From Massilia niastensis DSM 21313 (GTDB lineage: Bacteria; Pseudomonadota; Gammaproteobacteria; Burkholderiales; Burkholderiaceae_D): 64,000 nucleotides of DNA. Positions 28,459-37,852 of the stretch are shown in pieces. Every line of letters starts with the position of its first letter. The first letter of the stretch is position 1. The notes beneath the pieces were generated by a model. It did not search any database. It was not told where the DNA came from and saw only the letters and a program-made list of their open reading frames with translations. The stretch lies in contig NZ_KB908076.1 in assembly GCF_000382345.1 (NCBI RefSeq), forward strand, positions 1 to 64,000, given 5' to 3'. The position numbers and the translations under genes were made by a program.

Positions 28459-29091
28459 ATGCGTTCGAAACTCGCGCTCCTTGCCGCGTCGCTGTGTGTT
28501 GCCACCACCTGCCAGGCCTCCCTGCTGATCAATGGAGGAGCCGAAACAGGGACGCTGGCGGGCTGGACGATCGGCGGCGAGTCGAACCCGAGGATCGACG
28601 ATGGCAGCTTCGATCCCGGCATCGATCCGCACAGCGGCGACTTCATGTTCCTCGGACATCGCGGCGCGTTCGGGACGCTGACCCAGAACGTGGCCCTGGC
28701 GGGGGCCGGCAGCGCCCGCCAGCTGCGCGTGTCGTTCTGGGAGCAGGGCCTAAACCAGGGCAAGCCGAGCGACAACGGCTATGTCTCGCTGACCTACCGC
28801 GCCAGTGACGGCAGCGTGATCGGCACTGCGCTCACCAGCGTCATCGACGCCCATCGCGGCGTGTGGAAGCAGTACGAGGGCTTCTTCGATGTGCCCCTGA
28901 GCGCGTTCTCGGTCGACTACACCATGCACTTCGTGCGCCATTTCGGCCGCGACCTGGATGCCTTCTTCGACGACAACGAACTGGACCTGGTCGGCCAGGC
29001 GCCGGAGCCCGGCACGCTGGCCACGCTCTCCCTGGGAGCGCTGGCGATGGCCATGATGCGCAGGCGGCGCCACGCCGGCGCGGCGCGCTGA
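28459..29091 (+). CDS. PEP-CTERM sorting-domain protein
   Basis: Secreted protein of 210 residues: a signal peptide ([17 protein letters not shown]), a beta-rich domain of unknown function (about 20-180) that starts with [10 protein letters not shown] as in many carbohydrate-binding-like PEP-CTERM proteins, and a C-terminal sorting tail ([19 protein letters not shown] then RRRR). Exosortase would cut the tail and anchor or release the protein; no exosortase gene is in the window. Function unknown. ATG 28459 is preceded by CCGGAG. Confidence 0.85.
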   Translation: MRSKLALLAASLCVATTCQASLLINGGAETGTLAGWTIGGESNPRIDDGSFDPGIDPHSGDFMFLGHRGAFGTLTQNVALAGAGSARQLRVSFWEQGLNQGKPSDNGYVSLTYRASDGSVIGTALTSVIDAHRGVWKQYEGFFDVPLSAFSVDYTMHFVRHFGRDLDAFFDDNELDLVGQAPEPGTLATLSLGALAMAMMRRRRHAGAAR

Positions 29092-29173
29092 CCGGCGCGC
29101 CGCCAATGCGGCTCGCATCGGCGGCGGCTGGCGGTACAATAGCGGATTCGAACATTTTTCCAACGAGATCGCC

Positions 29174-30412
29174 ATGGCCGTCAATTCCCCCCTGCCCGTC
29201 GCAGCCGACCTGAAACCCGTGAACGGCATTGACATCGGCTTCGCAGAAGCCGGCATCAAGAAGCCCAACCGCAAGGACCTGCTGGTCATGAAGCTGGCCG
29301 AAGGCGCCACGGTGTCGGGCGTGTTCACGCTGAACCGCTTCTGCGCCGCGCCGGTCCAGGTCAGCAAGGCCAACCTCGAGGCGGCCAAGGGCGGCGGCGC
29401 GCCGATCCGCGCGCTGGTGATCAATACCGGCAACGCCAACGCGGGCACCGGCGAGCCGGGCCTGGCCAACGCCCAGGCCACCTGCGCCGAAGTGGCGCGC
29501 CTGCTCGGCCTCGACGCGCAGCAGGTGCTGCCGTTTTCCACCGGCGTGATCCTCGAGCCGCTGCCGCTCCAGAAGATCGTCGCCGGCCTGCCGGCCGCGG
29601 TCGCCAACCTGAAGGCGGACAACTGGTTCAACGCCGCCGAGGCGATCATGACCACCGACACCCAGCCGAAGGCGGCCTCGCGCAGCGTCACCATCGGCGG
29701 CCACACGGTCACCCTGACCGGCATCAGCAAGGGCGCCGGCATGATCAAGCCGAACATGGCGACCATGCTCGGCTACGTGGCATTCGACGCCAGGGTGGCC
29801 CAGCCGGTGCTGGACGAACTCGTGAAGCACGCCGCCGACCACTCGTTCAACAGCATCACCATCGACGGCGACACCTCGACCAACGATTCCTTCATGCTGA
29901 TCGCCACCGGCGCCGGCAGCCTGCAGATCGACGCCGCCAGCGGCGCCGACTACGAAGCCCTGAAGGAAGCCGTGACCGAGATCTCGCGCAACCTGGCGCA
30001 GCAGATCATCCGCGACGGCGAAGGCGCGACCAAGTTCATGACCATCACCGTGGAGCAGGGCCGCGACCTGGCCGAATGCCGCAAGATCGCCTACGCGATC
30101 GCGCACTCGCCGCTGGTCAAGACCGCCTTCTTCGCTTCCGACCCGAACCTGGGCCGCATCCTGGCGGCGGTCGGCTACGCCGGCGTGGACGACCTCGATG
30201 TCACCAAGCTCGACCTGTACCTGGACGACGTCTGGGTCGCCAAGAGCGGCGGCCGCAATCCGGACTACAAGGAAGAAGACGGCCAGCGCGTGATGAAGCA
30301 GTCCGAGATCACGGTGCGCGTCACCCTGGCGCGCGGCGAGGCCGCCGCCACGGTCTGGACCTGCGACCTGTCGCACGACTACGTGTCGATCAACGCCGAC
30401 TACCGTTCCTGA
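29174..30412 (+). CDS. argJ: Bifunctional glutamate N-acetyltransferase / amino-acid acetyltransferase
   Basis: Arginine biosynthesis enzyme that recycles the acetyl group from N-acetylornithine to glutamate. 412 residues. The autocleavage site before the nucleophilic Thr is visible as [10 protein letters not shown] (about residue 195), preceded by KGAGMI; the C-terminal [12 protein letters not shown] ending is standard. The ATG follows CGAGATCGCC. It heads a run with the AAA+ protein at 30416 (3 bp gap). Confidence 0.95.
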   Translation: MAVNSPLPVAADLKPVNGIDIGFAEAGIKKPNRKDLLVMKLAEGATVSGVFTLNRFCAAPVQVSKANLEAAKGGGAPIRALVINTGNANAGTGEPGLANAQATCAEVARLLGLDAQQVLPFSTGVILEPLPLQKIVAGLPAAVANLKADNWFNAAEAIMTTDTQPKAASRSVTIGGHTVTLTGISKGAGMIKPNMATMLGYVAFDARVAQPVLDELVKHAADHSFNSITIDGDTSTNDSFMLIATGAGSLQIDAASGADYEALKEAVTEISRNLAQQIIRDGEGATKFMTITVEQGRDLAECRKIAYAIAHSPLVKTAFFASDPNLGRILAAVGYAGVDDLDVTKLDLYLDDVWVAKSGGRNPDYKEEDGQRVMKQSEITVRVTLARGEAAATVWTCDLSHDYVSINADYRS

Positions 30413-30415
30413 CCG

Positions 30416-31306
30416 ATGACGCAACTGGAACAGTTCCTGCACCGCGCCGAAGCCCTGCTGGCGCGGGTGGAGGGGATGCTGCCGCCGCCGACGCCGCGCG
30501 AGCCCGACTGGAAGCGCAGCTTCGCCTTCCGCTGGCGCAAGCGCCCGAGCGGCGGGGGCAAGTACCTGCAGCCGGTGCTGCACGCCTCGACCATCCGCTT
30601 CGACGACCTGCACCACGTCGAGCTGCAAAAGCGCCAGATCGAGCAGAACACGCGCCAGTTCGTGGCGCGCCGCCCGGCCAACAACGTGCTGCTGACCGGC
30701 GCGCGCGGCACCGGCAAGTCGTCCCTGATCAAGGCTTGCCTGAACGGCTTTGCCGACCAGGGCCTGCGCCTGATCGAAGTCGACAAGGAGGACCTGTCCG
30801 ACCTGCCCGACATCGTCGACCTGGTGGCCGGCCGGCCCGAGCGCTTCGTGATCTTCTGCGACGACCTGTCGTTCGAGGAAGGGGAGGCGGGCTACAAGGC
30901 GCTCAAGGTGGCGCTCGACGGCAGCATCACGGCGCAGTCGGACAACGTGCTGATCTACGCCACCTCGAACCGGCGCCACCTGATGCCCGAGAAAATGTCG
31001 GACAACGCCAGCTACCGCCATGGCGAGGACGGCGACCTGCACCCGGGCGAGACGGTCGAGGAAAAGATCTCGCTGTCGGAGCGCTTCGGCCTGTGGCTGT
31101 CGTTCTACCCGTTCCGCCAGGACGACTACCTCGAGATCGTCGGCCACTGGCTGGCCAGCTTCGGCTGCACCCCCGAGCAGGCCCTGGCCGCGCGCACCGA
31201 GGCCCTGCAATGGGCGCTGCAGCGCGGCTCGCGCTCGGGCCGGGTGGCCTGGCAGTTCGCGAAGGACTATGCCGGCAGGCTGCCGGACGGTGAAACGCAT
31301 GCCTGA
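30416..31306 (+). CDS. DUF815-family ATP-binding protein
   Basis: 296-residue AAA+-like protein of unknown cellular role, conserved beside argJ in Burkholderiales. Walker A GARGTGKSS (about residue 96-104), a Walker B-like FVIFCDDLSF (about residue 143) and NVLIYATSNRRHL (sensor 1, about residue 178) are clear. It is sandwiched between argJ and a MutT-like gene, overlapping the latter by eight bases, so the three are one operon. Confidence 0.85.
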   Translation: MTQLEQFLHRAEALLARVEGMLPPPTPREPDWKRSFAFRWRKRPSGGGKYLQPVLHASTIRFDDLHHVELQKRQIEQNTRQFVARRPANNVLLTGARGTGKSSLIKACLNGFADQGLRLIEVDKEDLSDLPDIVDLVAGRPERFVIFCDDLSFEEGEAGYKALKVALDGSITAQSDNVLIYATSNRRHLMPEKMSDNASYRHGEDGDLHPGETVEEKISLSERFGLWLSFYPFRQDDYLEIVGHWLASFGCTPEQALAARTEALQWALQRGSRSGRVAWQFAKDYAGRLPDGETHA

Positions 31307-31733
31307 AGCGATCCACATCCGGCCGGACGCGGCCCGGCCCATCGACGTCGCGGTCGGCATCCTGATGCGTCCCGACGGCGACGTGCTGCTCGGCCAGCGC
31401 CCCGCGGGCAAGCCCTATGCCGGCTACTGGGAATTCCCGGGCGGGAAGGTCGAGCCGGGCGAGGACATCTTCGTGGCGCTGCAGCGCGAGTTCGTGGAGG
31501 AGCTCGGCATCGAGGTCCTCAGCGGCGAGCCCTGGTGCTGCGTCGAGCACGTGTACGAGCACGCCCACGTGCGCCTGTACTTCTATATCTGCCGCGCATG
31601 GCGCGGCGAACCGCAAAGCCTGGAAGGCCAGGCCTTCGCGTGGCAGGGCGCGTTCGGCGTGAGCCCGCTGCTGCCGGCCACCATCCCGCTGCTCGAATGG
31701 CTCGACCGGGTGCGCTACGCGCAGCCCAGTTAA
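31299..31733 (+). CDS. NUDIX hydrolase (MutT-like)
   Basis: 144 residues with a perfect Nudix box from GGKVEPGE to REFVEELGI (about residues 47-69), so it should hydrolyse a nucleoside diphosphate derivative, possibly 8-oxo-dGTP as for MutT. The start at 31299 overlaps the DUF815 gene, indicating translational coupling. After the stop come two GC hairpins. Confidence 0.88.
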   Translation: MPEAIHIRPDAARPIDVAVGILMRPDGDVLLGQRPAGKPYAGYWEFPGGKVEPGEDIFVALQREFVEELGIEVLSGEPWCCVEHVYEHAHVRLYFYICRAWRGEPQSLEGQAFAWQGAFGVSPLLPATIPLLEWLDRVRYAQPS

Positions 31734-31740
31734 AGCAGTA

Positions 31741-31765
31741 GCGTGGGCGGCTATGCCGCCCACGC
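31741..31765. terminator. GC hairpin 1 after the argJ operon
   Basis: Perfect 11-bp inverted repeat GCGTGGGCGGC / GCCGCCCACGC with a three-base loop, eight bases after the NUDIX stop. No T tract; its arm recurs at 31811, so it may belong to an interspersed repeat family. Confidence 0.55.
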
Positions 31766-31810
31766 GTCCAACTACAGAATGCGTTGCCACGACGCGCCTG
31801 TGATTTGAAC

Positions 31811-31834
31811 GCGTGGGCGGGAAACCCGCCCACC
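31811..31834. repeat. GC hairpin 2 sharing the arm of hairpin 1
   Basis: GTGGGCGGG / CCCGCCCAC with an AAA loop. The left side GCGTGGGCGG is identical to the left arm of 31741-31765. It lies just before the convergent tautomerase stop and may terminate that gene. Confidence 0.5.
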
Positions 31835-31842
31835 CTACAAGC

Positions 31843-32223
31843 CTAGGTATGCAGCAGCCGCCCGCCGCCGAACGACCAGTTCTCCCAGCTGGTCTCCTTG
31901 AAGACCAGCATCACGTTCTCGGGATCCAGCCCCGCGCCGCGCAGCTTCGCCATCATCTCGTCGAGGAATTTCTTCTTCACCTTGACGCTGCGTCCGACCG
32001 ACCACAGCACCTCGACCAGCACGAAGTCCCCGTTGCGCGGCGCATGCAGGTCGGGATAGTCCGCGTCGAAGCGGAAATCGGCGGCGTCGAGTTCCAGCAC
32101 GCGCTGGAATTTGTCGGTGGGCGGCACGCCGACCGCCACCAGCGCATGGTGGACAGCGTCGAGCACGGCCGTCTTGAAGGCCTCGGTCTTGGGTTTGCGG
32201 ACGGTGAGGGTGACGAGGGGCAT
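31843..32223 (-). CDS. Tautomerase-superfamily protein (MIF/4-OT fold)
   Basis: 126 residues starting MPLVTLTV, so Pro becomes the N-terminal residue after Met removal, the catalytic base of tautomerases. It has two beta-alpha-beta-like halves and a C-terminus ENWSFGGGRLLHT. It may tautomerise a 2-oxo acid or enol; the exact reaction is unknown and no pathway gene adjoins it. Convergent to the NUDIX gene. Confidence 0.78.
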   Translation of the reverse strand: MPLVTLTVRKPKTEAFKTAVLDAVHHALVAVGVPPTDKFQRVLELDAADFRFDADYPDLHAPRNGDFVLVEVLWSVGRSVKVKKKFLDEMMAKLRGAGLDPENVMLVFKETSWENWSFGGGRLLHT

Positions 32224-32289
32224 GGCCTTCCTTTCGCAGATGAGGACTCGGGAACAGTGTAGCGCGTCGGGCGTCCAGCCGCCGCCGGC

Positions 32290-32760
32290 CTAGGAGCGCC
32301 CCGGCCCCGCGCCGCCCCGCCGTTCGCGCTCGCGTTCGCGCGCTTCGCCCCAGCCGCGCAGCCAGCGCGTCAGCCAGCGGTCCAGCTTGTTGCAGGCGTA
32401 TTCGCCGGCGGCATTGCATCCGAGGTCGCACAGGCAGTTGCGGGCGCGCGGGGAGCCGCCGCATCCGCCGTCGCAGGGCAGGAGGTCGCATTCGCCGCGC
32501 TGGCGATACAGGACCGGATTGCGCGCCGCCGCCAGCGCGCGGTGGGTCTCGCCGCAGCGCCGCAGGCGCCGGCGCAGCAGCGGCAGGCCAAGCGCGATCC
32601 CGTTGCGCGCGATGGCGCGATGGCCGAAGGCCGAGCAGCCGTCAGCGCCGGTGGCGGCCCGGTAGGCGCAGGAAAAACCCTTGCGGGGGGATAGGTGGCG
32701 CTGGTACAGGCGGATCGCCCGCAGCGCCAGGCGCGCGGTAAAGGAAGGACCCGCGCGCAT
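32290..32760 (-). CDS. yidD: YidD-like membrane-insertion factor with a Cys-rich C-terminal extension
   Basis: The first about 75 residues carry the YidD signature (LYQRHLSPRKGFSCAYR and GADGCSAFG). YidD helps YidC-dependent membrane protein insertion at the inner membrane. The usual length is about 70-110 residues; this protein has 156, and the extra part (about residues 95-130) has seven cysteines in a short stretch (CDLLPC, GGC, NCLC, LGC, YAC), followed by an Arg/Glu-rich tail. That part might bind a metal. Upstream of yacG on the same strand, 7 bp apart. Confidence 0.75.
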   Translation of the reverse strand: MRAGPSFTARLALRAIRLYQRHLSPRKGFSCAYRAATGADGCSAFGHRAIARNGIALGLPLLRRRLRRCGETHRALAAARNPVLYRQRGECDLLPCDGGCGGSPRARNCLCDLGCNAAGEYACNKLDRWLTRWLRGWGEARERERERRGGAGPGRS

Positions 32761-32767
32761 CAGGGCG

Positions 32768-32956
32768 TCATTGCCCGGAAGGCGGGACGTCTTGCGGATC
32801 GGTCGGTGGGCCGCCGGGGATCGTGTACTTCTCTTCGGCCCAGGCGCCCAGGTCGATCTGCTTGCAGCGCTCGGAGCAGAACGGGCGGAATTTGTTTTCC
32901 GCGGTCCATTCGACCTTCTTGCCGCAGGTGGGACAGGAAACGACAGTCATCGACAA
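32768..32956 (-). CDS. yacG: DNA gyrase inhibitor YacG (zinc-binding)
   Basis: 62 residues with the four-Cys zinc site CPTCGK ... FCSERCK (about residues 8-35), the hallmark of YacG, which binds GyrB and inhibits gyrase. The tail is Pro-rich ([15 protein letters not shown]). Standard order zapD-yacG. The start may be Met1 or Met3. Confidence 0.92.
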   Translation of the reverse strand: MSMTVVSCPTCGKKVEWTAENKFRPFCSERCKQIDLGAWAEEKYTIPGGPPTDPQDVPPSGQ

Positions 32957-32969
32957 TTAATATAAAAAA

Positions 32970-33725
32970 TTAAAAATTACACAGGGTCAGGTCGAAGGGC
33001 ACGTCGACTTCCAGGGGCTTCGGCTTCAGGTCGCCGCCCTGGGTGGTGAAGCGTACCCACAGCATGTACTTGTTGGCCGAAATCTCTGGGATCACGCCCT
33101 GCGAGTCGTCGAGGGTGAGGCGCAGCATCTGGTATACCTTGCCCTGCAACATCTGCTGGTAGCTGCCCGAGACGGCGATCATCTTGACCGGACCGCCGGA
33201 GTCGCGCAGCAGGCGCAGCACCAGCGACAGCGCATCGAACAGCGGCGCCAGCGGCGCGAACCAGGTCATGATGTCGGCATGGCGCTGTTCGGCCGGACGC
33301 CGCTGCCAGGCATAGTATGAGGGAAGATCGAATTCGCAGGCGCCGCCCGGGATGATGGTGCGGCCGCGGATGCTCATCAGCCATTCGTTGTCGCGCACGT
33401 TCTGGCCGGTCTTGCCCTGGCTCGCCACCAGGGCGCTGCTGACCTGGTCCAGTTCGCCCAGCACGGCGTCGAGCATCTCGGCGGCGACCGCCGGGTTGCT
33501 GCGATAGGCCAGCAGGCTCTGCTTCTGGCGCTCGAGTTCCTGCAGCAGGTCCGATTTCAGGTCGGCGCGGCCAGCCACTTCGAGCATGTCGAAGATCGTG
33601 GCCAGGGCCACGTGGTGCTGCATCGGGTGTTCCTGATGAACAAAGAACTTGAATTTCTCGTACAGGTCCTCCAGCCGCAACAACGTGCGAATCCGCTCGT
33701 TGAAAGGATATTCGTAGACGATCAA
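32970..33725 (-). CDS. zapD: Cell division protein ZapD
   Basis: 251 residues; ZapD bundles FtsZ filaments at midcell. The start [20 protein letters not shown] and the ending [12 protein letters not shown] are characteristic, and the length is normal. Encoded in the conserved run coaE-zapD-yacG, 13 bp before yacG. Confidence 0.95.
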   Translation of the reverse strand: MIVYEYPFNERIRTLLRLEDLYEKFKFFVHQEHPMQHHVALATIFDMLEVAGRADLKSDLLQELERQKQSLLAYRSNPAVAAEMLDAVLGELDQVSSALVASQGKTGQNVRDNEWLMSIRGRTIIPGGACEFDLPSYYAWQRRPAEQRHADIMTWFAPLAPLFDALSLVLRLLRDSGGPVKMIAVSGSYQQMLQGKVYQMLRLTLDDSQGVIPEISANKYMLWVRFTTQGGDLKPKPLEVDVPFDLTLCNF

Positions 33726-33803
33726 AATGACATTCCTCTGAATGTAGGCTGGGGAGCAACTCCGTGATTCTGAACCATGCTGCGCAAAATTACAAACGCT
33801 GCA

Positions 33804-34439
33804 TCACTCTTGTTTGTCACGATCTGTCGCTTTGGCAATATATAGGGCGTGAAGGCGCTCGACCTGGGGCCGCAGCGCCTCCAGCCCATCGTCGTTGACG
33901 ATCACGTCGTCGGCCGCCGCCAGCCTTTGCGCGCGCGTCACCTGGGTCGCCATGATGGCGCGCACCTGGTCGGCCGCCAGGGCGCTGCGGGTCATGACGC
34001 GCGCCACCTGGGTCTCCTCGGAGCAGTCGATGGCCAGCACGCGGCTGACCCGCTCGCGCCACGTTCCCGATTCAATCAGGAGGGGCACCACGAAGATCAC
34101 GTAGGGTCCGGTGGCGATCGCCGCGGCGGCGGCGGTGGCGTCGCGGATGCGCGGGTGCAGGATGGCTTCCAGCCGGGCGCGCGCGCCGGCGTCGGAGAAC
34201 ACCAGGGCGCGCATCTTCGCGCGGTCGAGCGCCCCGTCGGGGGTGGCGAAATCGGCGCCGAATTCGGCCAGCAGGGCCGGCATCGCGGCGCCGTGCGGCG
34301 CGGTGAGGGAGTGCGCGATCAGGTCGGTGTCGACGATCGAGGCGCCCAGTGCGGCGAACATGTCGGCCACGGTGCTCTTGCCGCAGCCGATGCCGCCGGT
34401 GAGGCCGATGGAGAATGCCAGTTGCGGCCGGGTCGCCAT
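33804..34439 (-). CDS. coaE: Dephospho-CoA kinase
   Basis: Last step of coenzyme A synthesis (phosphorylates the ribose 3' OH). 211 residues with P-loop [12 protein letters not shown] (about residues 13-24) and the substrate motif VDTDLIAH (about residue 37). One base separates it from the pilD stop upstream, so both are co-translated. Confidence 0.96.
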   Translation of the reverse strand: MATRPQLAFSIGLTGGIGCGKSTVADMFAALGASIVDTDLIAHSLTAPHGAAMPALLAEFGADFATPDGALDRAKMRALVFSDAGARARLEAILHPRIRDATAAAAAIATGPYVIFVVPLLIESGTWRERVSRVLAIDCSEETQVARVMTRSALAADQVRAIMATQVTRAQRLAAADDVIVNDDGLEALRPQVERLHALYIAKATDRDKQE

Positions 34440-34440
34440 G

Positions 34441-35313
34441 TCAGGCGGCCAGCAGGTTCTGGGTGAAGCGGCCCAGCTGCTCGCCCCAGACCAGGGCGAT
34501 CAGTCCGGCCGCGGCCAGGTAGGGACCGAAGGGAATCGGCTTGTCGCGGCCGCGTTTGGCGAACACGATCAGGCTGATGCCGACGATCGCGCCGACCACC
34601 GAGGACAGCAGGATCACGGTCGGCAGCATCGCCCAGCCCAGCCAGGCGCCGAGGGCCGCCAGCAGCTTGAAGTCGCCGTAGCCCATGCCTTCCTTGCCGG
34701 TGACGAGCTTGAACAGCCAGTAGACCGCCCACAGCACCAGGTAGCCGGCGGCGGCGCCGATCACGGCGTCCTGCAGCGGCACGAAGGTGCCGTTCAGGTT
34801 GACCAGCAGGCCGGCCCACAGCAGCGGATAGGTCAGGTCGTCCGGCAGCAGCTGGGTGTCGAAGTCGATGAAGGTCATCGCGATCAGCAGGAAGGCGAAC
34901 AGCAGGGTCGCCAGGCCCATGACGCCGCTGCCGAAGGTCCAGACCAGCAGGCCCGCGACGATGGCGGTGAACAGCTCGACGGCCGGATAGCGCACCGGGA
35001 TCGGCGCCTTGCAGGAGCGGCACTTGCCGCGCAGGACCAGCCAGCTGATGACCGGGATATTCTCCATGGCCGTGATCTGGTGGCCGCAGTGCGGGCAGGC
35101 CGACCTCGGCACCATCAGGTTGAAGCGTCCGGTGTGGGGCGGCTCCCTGCCGCTTTCCTGCGCCACGTAGTTGTCGGACTCGAGCTGCATCATCTTCGGG
35201 ATCCGGTAGATGACCACGTTCAGGAAGCTGCCGACGAGCAGTCCGAACAGGGCGGCGACCAGGGCGGCGCCGAGGGTGGCCGGGGGCGCAAACAGGAATG
35301 ATTCCACAGGCAT
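34441..35313 (-). CDS. pilD: Prepilin peptidase / N-methyltransferase
   Basis: Membrane aspartyl protease that cleaves and methylates type IV prepilins. 290 residues. Both zinc-like Cys pairs (CPHCGH and CRSCK, about residues 74-101) and the two catalytic Asp motifs ([13 protein letters not shown] and GYGDFKLL, about residues 150 and 212) are intact, with about seven hydrophobic segments. First gene of the run pilD-coaE-zapD-yacG-yidD. The pilin genes themselves are not in the window. Confidence 0.94.
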   Translation of the reverse strand: MPVESFLFAPPATLGAALVAALFGLLVGSFLNVVIYRIPKMMQLESDNYVAQESGREPPHTGRFNLMVPRSACPHCGHQITAMENIPVISWLVLRGKCRSCKAPIPVRYPAVELFTAIVAGLLVWTFGSGVMGLATLLFAFLLIAMTFIDFDTQLLPDDLTYPLLWAGLLVNLNGTFVPLQDAVIGAAAGYLVLWAVYWLFKLVTGKEGMGYGDFKLLAALGAWLGWAMLPTVILLSSVVGAIVGISLIVFAKRGRDKPIPFGPYLAAAGLIALVWGEQLGRFTQNLLAA

Positions 35314-35474
35314 GTTGAGTCCGTTAATAAGTGATTCCTTACATCAACCTTATTGTAGGGGTTTTCCGTCATTTGGCGAAGCCTGGCGGGACCTGCGCGC
35401 CCCGATTGTGGCGGATCATGGGCGCCCGGCGGCGCGCGGCTACGCTGGAGGATGGCTGACTGACGAGGTCCACC

Positions 35475-36830
35475 ATGGCGGCGCCGATCTTCACCTTCCT
35501 CAACCATGCATGTTTCATGGTGCGCACCGGGCATGCGCTGCTGCTGGCCGATCCCTGGATCGAGGGCAGCGCGCACGACGACGCCTGGCGCCTGCTCGAC
35601 GAATCGACCAGCAGCGCCGCGCTGATCGCGGAGCTGAACGGGTGCGGCCTGCCGGTATTCGTCTGGTGCTCCAGCGCCCGGCCGGACCGCCTGCCCACGG
35701 CCTTCCTGCGCCGTTTCCGCTCCGAGTTCCGCGGCATCGCCACCTTTCTCTACCGGCAGGGGCGCGACTGGGCGCTGGTCGAGGAGCTGCGCCGCCACCG
35801 GCTGGCCGTGGCCGAATGCGCGGACGGGCAGCCGGTGGCGCTGGCGGGCGACCTGCGCATCACGGCGTTCTCCGGCGCCGGGGAGGCGTATTTCCTGCTC
35901 CGGTGCGGGCGGCGCAGCATCCTGTGTACGGGAGAGCGGGCGCTGGCCGGGCGCGCCGCATGCAGCGCCGCCCATGAGCGCCTGGTGCGCGCGGCGCCGC
36001 GCATCGACCTGCTCCTGACCGGCTTTGCCCCGATGGACTGGTGCGGCAACCCCGACCAGCCGCTGCCGCGCGAAAGCGCAGCCGCGCGCGGCATCGACAG
36101 GCTGGCAGTCCAGGCCGAGGTATTCGATCCGCGCCTGATCGTGCCGATCGCCTCGTTCGCCCGCTTCGGCCGCGCCGACAACGGCTGGCTGAATGAAGGA
36201 CGCCGCAGTCCGGCCGCGGTGGCGGAGGCACCGCGCCTGGACGCCTGGCGCGGCGTCCTGCGCTTTTTGCAGCCGGGCGCGCAGATCGACCTCGAACGCG
36301 ACAGCGCCGCCAGCCTGGCCAGCCAGGGCGAGCAGGCGCTGGCGCACTGGATGCACTGCTGGAGCGCCAGTCCGGCGCCGCTGCCGCGTCCGCCGCAGGC
36401 GCCGCTGGCGGAGCTGAAGAATGCCTTCCTGAAGTACCGCCTGCGCGTGGGCGGCGCCCTGCATGGCCTGCCGCGCCTCCTGGAAATGCTGCGCCTGCTG
36501 CGTCCCCTGGTGCTGCACCTGCCTGACCTGCGCCAGATCGTGGAGTTGTCATACCGGCATGGCCTGCGCACCCTTGCACGCGACGCGCCTGCGCACCTGG
36601 CGATGTGTTCGGGCACCGCGCTCTGCCTGTTGCGCAGCGACCAGGGTTTCGAGTCGACCCATGCGGGAGGATGTTTCTGGGTGGTGCGTGCCAACGGGCT
36701 CACGGTGTTCGGGCGCTTCTTCCTGCCGCAACGCATGGCGCGCCGCGGCCAGGACCGGCGCCGGCCGCTGGCGATGGGCGGCGTCCTGTTGCGCGCGCTG
36801 CTGGGAAAGCTGGCGCGCGGCCTGCGCTAG
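35475..36830 (+). CDS. Metallo-beta-lactamase-fold protein that has lost its metal ligands
   Basis: 451 residues. The N-terminus follows the MBL family that normally reads G-H-A-C-F, T-D-P-W and then I-W-I-S-H-E-H-P-D-H; here NHACFMV and LLADPWIEGS are kept, but the metal motif reads VWCSSARPDRLP (about residues 65-76), so the three His ligands are Ser, Arg and Arg. Catalysis on zinc is therefore unlikely. A long C-terminal part (about 300-451) is helical and Arg-rich. It runs towards and overlaps the dmeF-like gene at the end by four bases. Role unknown; structural or regulatory remnant. Confidence 0.75.
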   Translation: MAAPIFTFLNHACFMVRTGHALLLADPWIEGSAHDDAWRLLDESTSSAALIAELNGCGLPVFVWCSSARPDRLPTAFLRRFRSEFRGIATFLYRQGRDWALVEELRRHRLAVAECADGQPVALAGDLRITAFSGAGEAYFLLRCGRRSILCTGERALAGRAACSAAHERLVRAAPRIDLLLTGFAPMDWCGNPDQPLPRESAAARGIDRLAVQAEVFDPRLIVPIASFARFGRADNGWLNEGRRSPAAVAEAPRLDAWRGVLRFLQPGAQIDLERDSAASLASQGEQALAHWMHCWSASPAPLPRPPQAPLAELKNAFLKYRLRVGGALHGLPRLLEMLRLLRPLVLHLPDLRQIVELSYRHGLRTLARDAPAHLAMCSGTALCLLRSDQGFESTHAGGCFWVVRANGLTVFGRFFLPQRMARRGQDRRRPLAMGGVLLRALLGKLARGLR

Positions 36831-37825
36831 CGCCCGATCTGCCGGTGATGGATCTCGATCGTCGAGTGCACGATTTCCTCGTGCACCGACAGCCGCTGGC
36901 GCAGCTGCGTGGCCGTGAGGTCGGGGTCGCGCGTCACGACGCTCAGGGCGCAGGAATACGACTGCCGGCCGACGCGCCAGACGTGCAGGTCCGCGATCCG
37001 GGTGCAAGCGTCGCCTTCCACCACTTCGCGGATTTCCTCGACCACCGGGGCGTCCATTTCGCGGTCCAGCAATACCTTGCCGGTCTCGACGATCAGCTTC
37101 CTTGCCCATACGGCGACCAGGACCGCGCCGACGATGCCCATGAACGGGTCGAGCCAGGTCCAGCCAAGCAGCCAGCCGCCCGCCAGGGCGGCGACGGCGA
37201 GCAGCGAGGTCGCCGCATCGGCGACCACGTGCACATAGGCCGCCTTGAGGTTCAGGTCGTGGTGATGCTCGCCATGCGCCTCGCCGGCGTGAGGGTGGTG
37301 ATGGTGATGGTGATCGTGCCCATGGTGCCCATGGTGGCCATGGTGGTCGTGGTGGTGGGCCTTGCCGAGGATGAGCGCGCAGACGACGTTCACGGCCAGG
37401 CCGAGCACCGCGATGACGATGGCTTCCCGATAATGGATGGGCTGCGGCGAGAAGATGCGCTCCACGGAGCTGAACGCCATCAGCCCCGCGATACCCAGCA
37501 GGAAGACGGCGCTGGTGTAGCCGGCCAGGATCTCGATTTTCCAGGTGCCGAAGGCGAAGCGCGTGTCGCGGGCATATTTGCGGGCCGCGGAATAGGCGAA
37601 GGCGCTCAGGCCGATGGCCAGGGCGTGGGAGCTCATGTGCCAGCCGTCGGCCAGCAGGGCCATCGAATTGAACAGCCAGCCGGTGGCGATTTCGACGGTC
37701 ATCATGACCGCGGTGATCCACATGACCAGGCGCGTACCCCGTTCGGCCGCCTGGTTGCTGGTGTCGAACACGTGCTCGTGGGTCCAGCCCGAGATCGTGT
37801 CGTCGAGTCGTTCGGTATTGCTCAT
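36827..37825 (-). CDS. dmeF: CDF-family metal exporter, DmeF-like
   Basis: 332-residue cation diffusion facilitator exporting Co/Zn/Ni-type ions from the cytoplasm. N-terminal THEHVFD and the order of six transmembrane segments fit DmeF. The transport site is visible as ADGWHMSSHA (about residue 60) and HVVAD (about residue 195). Between segments 4 and 5 lies a very His-rich loop (about residues 154-190) with long runs of His. No dmeR repressor adjoins it. Tail-to-tail overlap with the 35475 gene. Confidence 0.88.
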   Translation of the reverse strand: MSNTERLDDTISGWTHEHVFDTSNQAAERGTRLVMWITAVMMTVEIATGWLFNSMALLADGWHMSSHALAIGLSAFAYSAARKYARDTRFAFGTWKIEILAGYTSAVFLLGIAGLMAFSSVERIFSPQPIHYREAIVIAVLGLAVNVVCALILGKAHHHDHHGHHGHHGHDHHHHHHPHAGEAHGEHHHDLNLKAAYVHVVADAATSLLAVAALAGGWLLGWTWLDPFMGIVGAVLVAVWARKLIVETGKVLLDREMDAPVVEEIREVVEGDACTRIADLHVWRVGRQSYSCALSVVTRDPDLTATQLRQRLSVHEEIVHSTIEIHHRQIGR

Positions 37826-37852
37826 GCGTTTCCTATGTCGTCAGGTTGGGTA

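Noticed and set aside
28841..31411. 856-codon minus-strand open frame across argJ and the DUF815 gene
   Set aside because: Spans several real plus-strand genes and has shadow-type composition.
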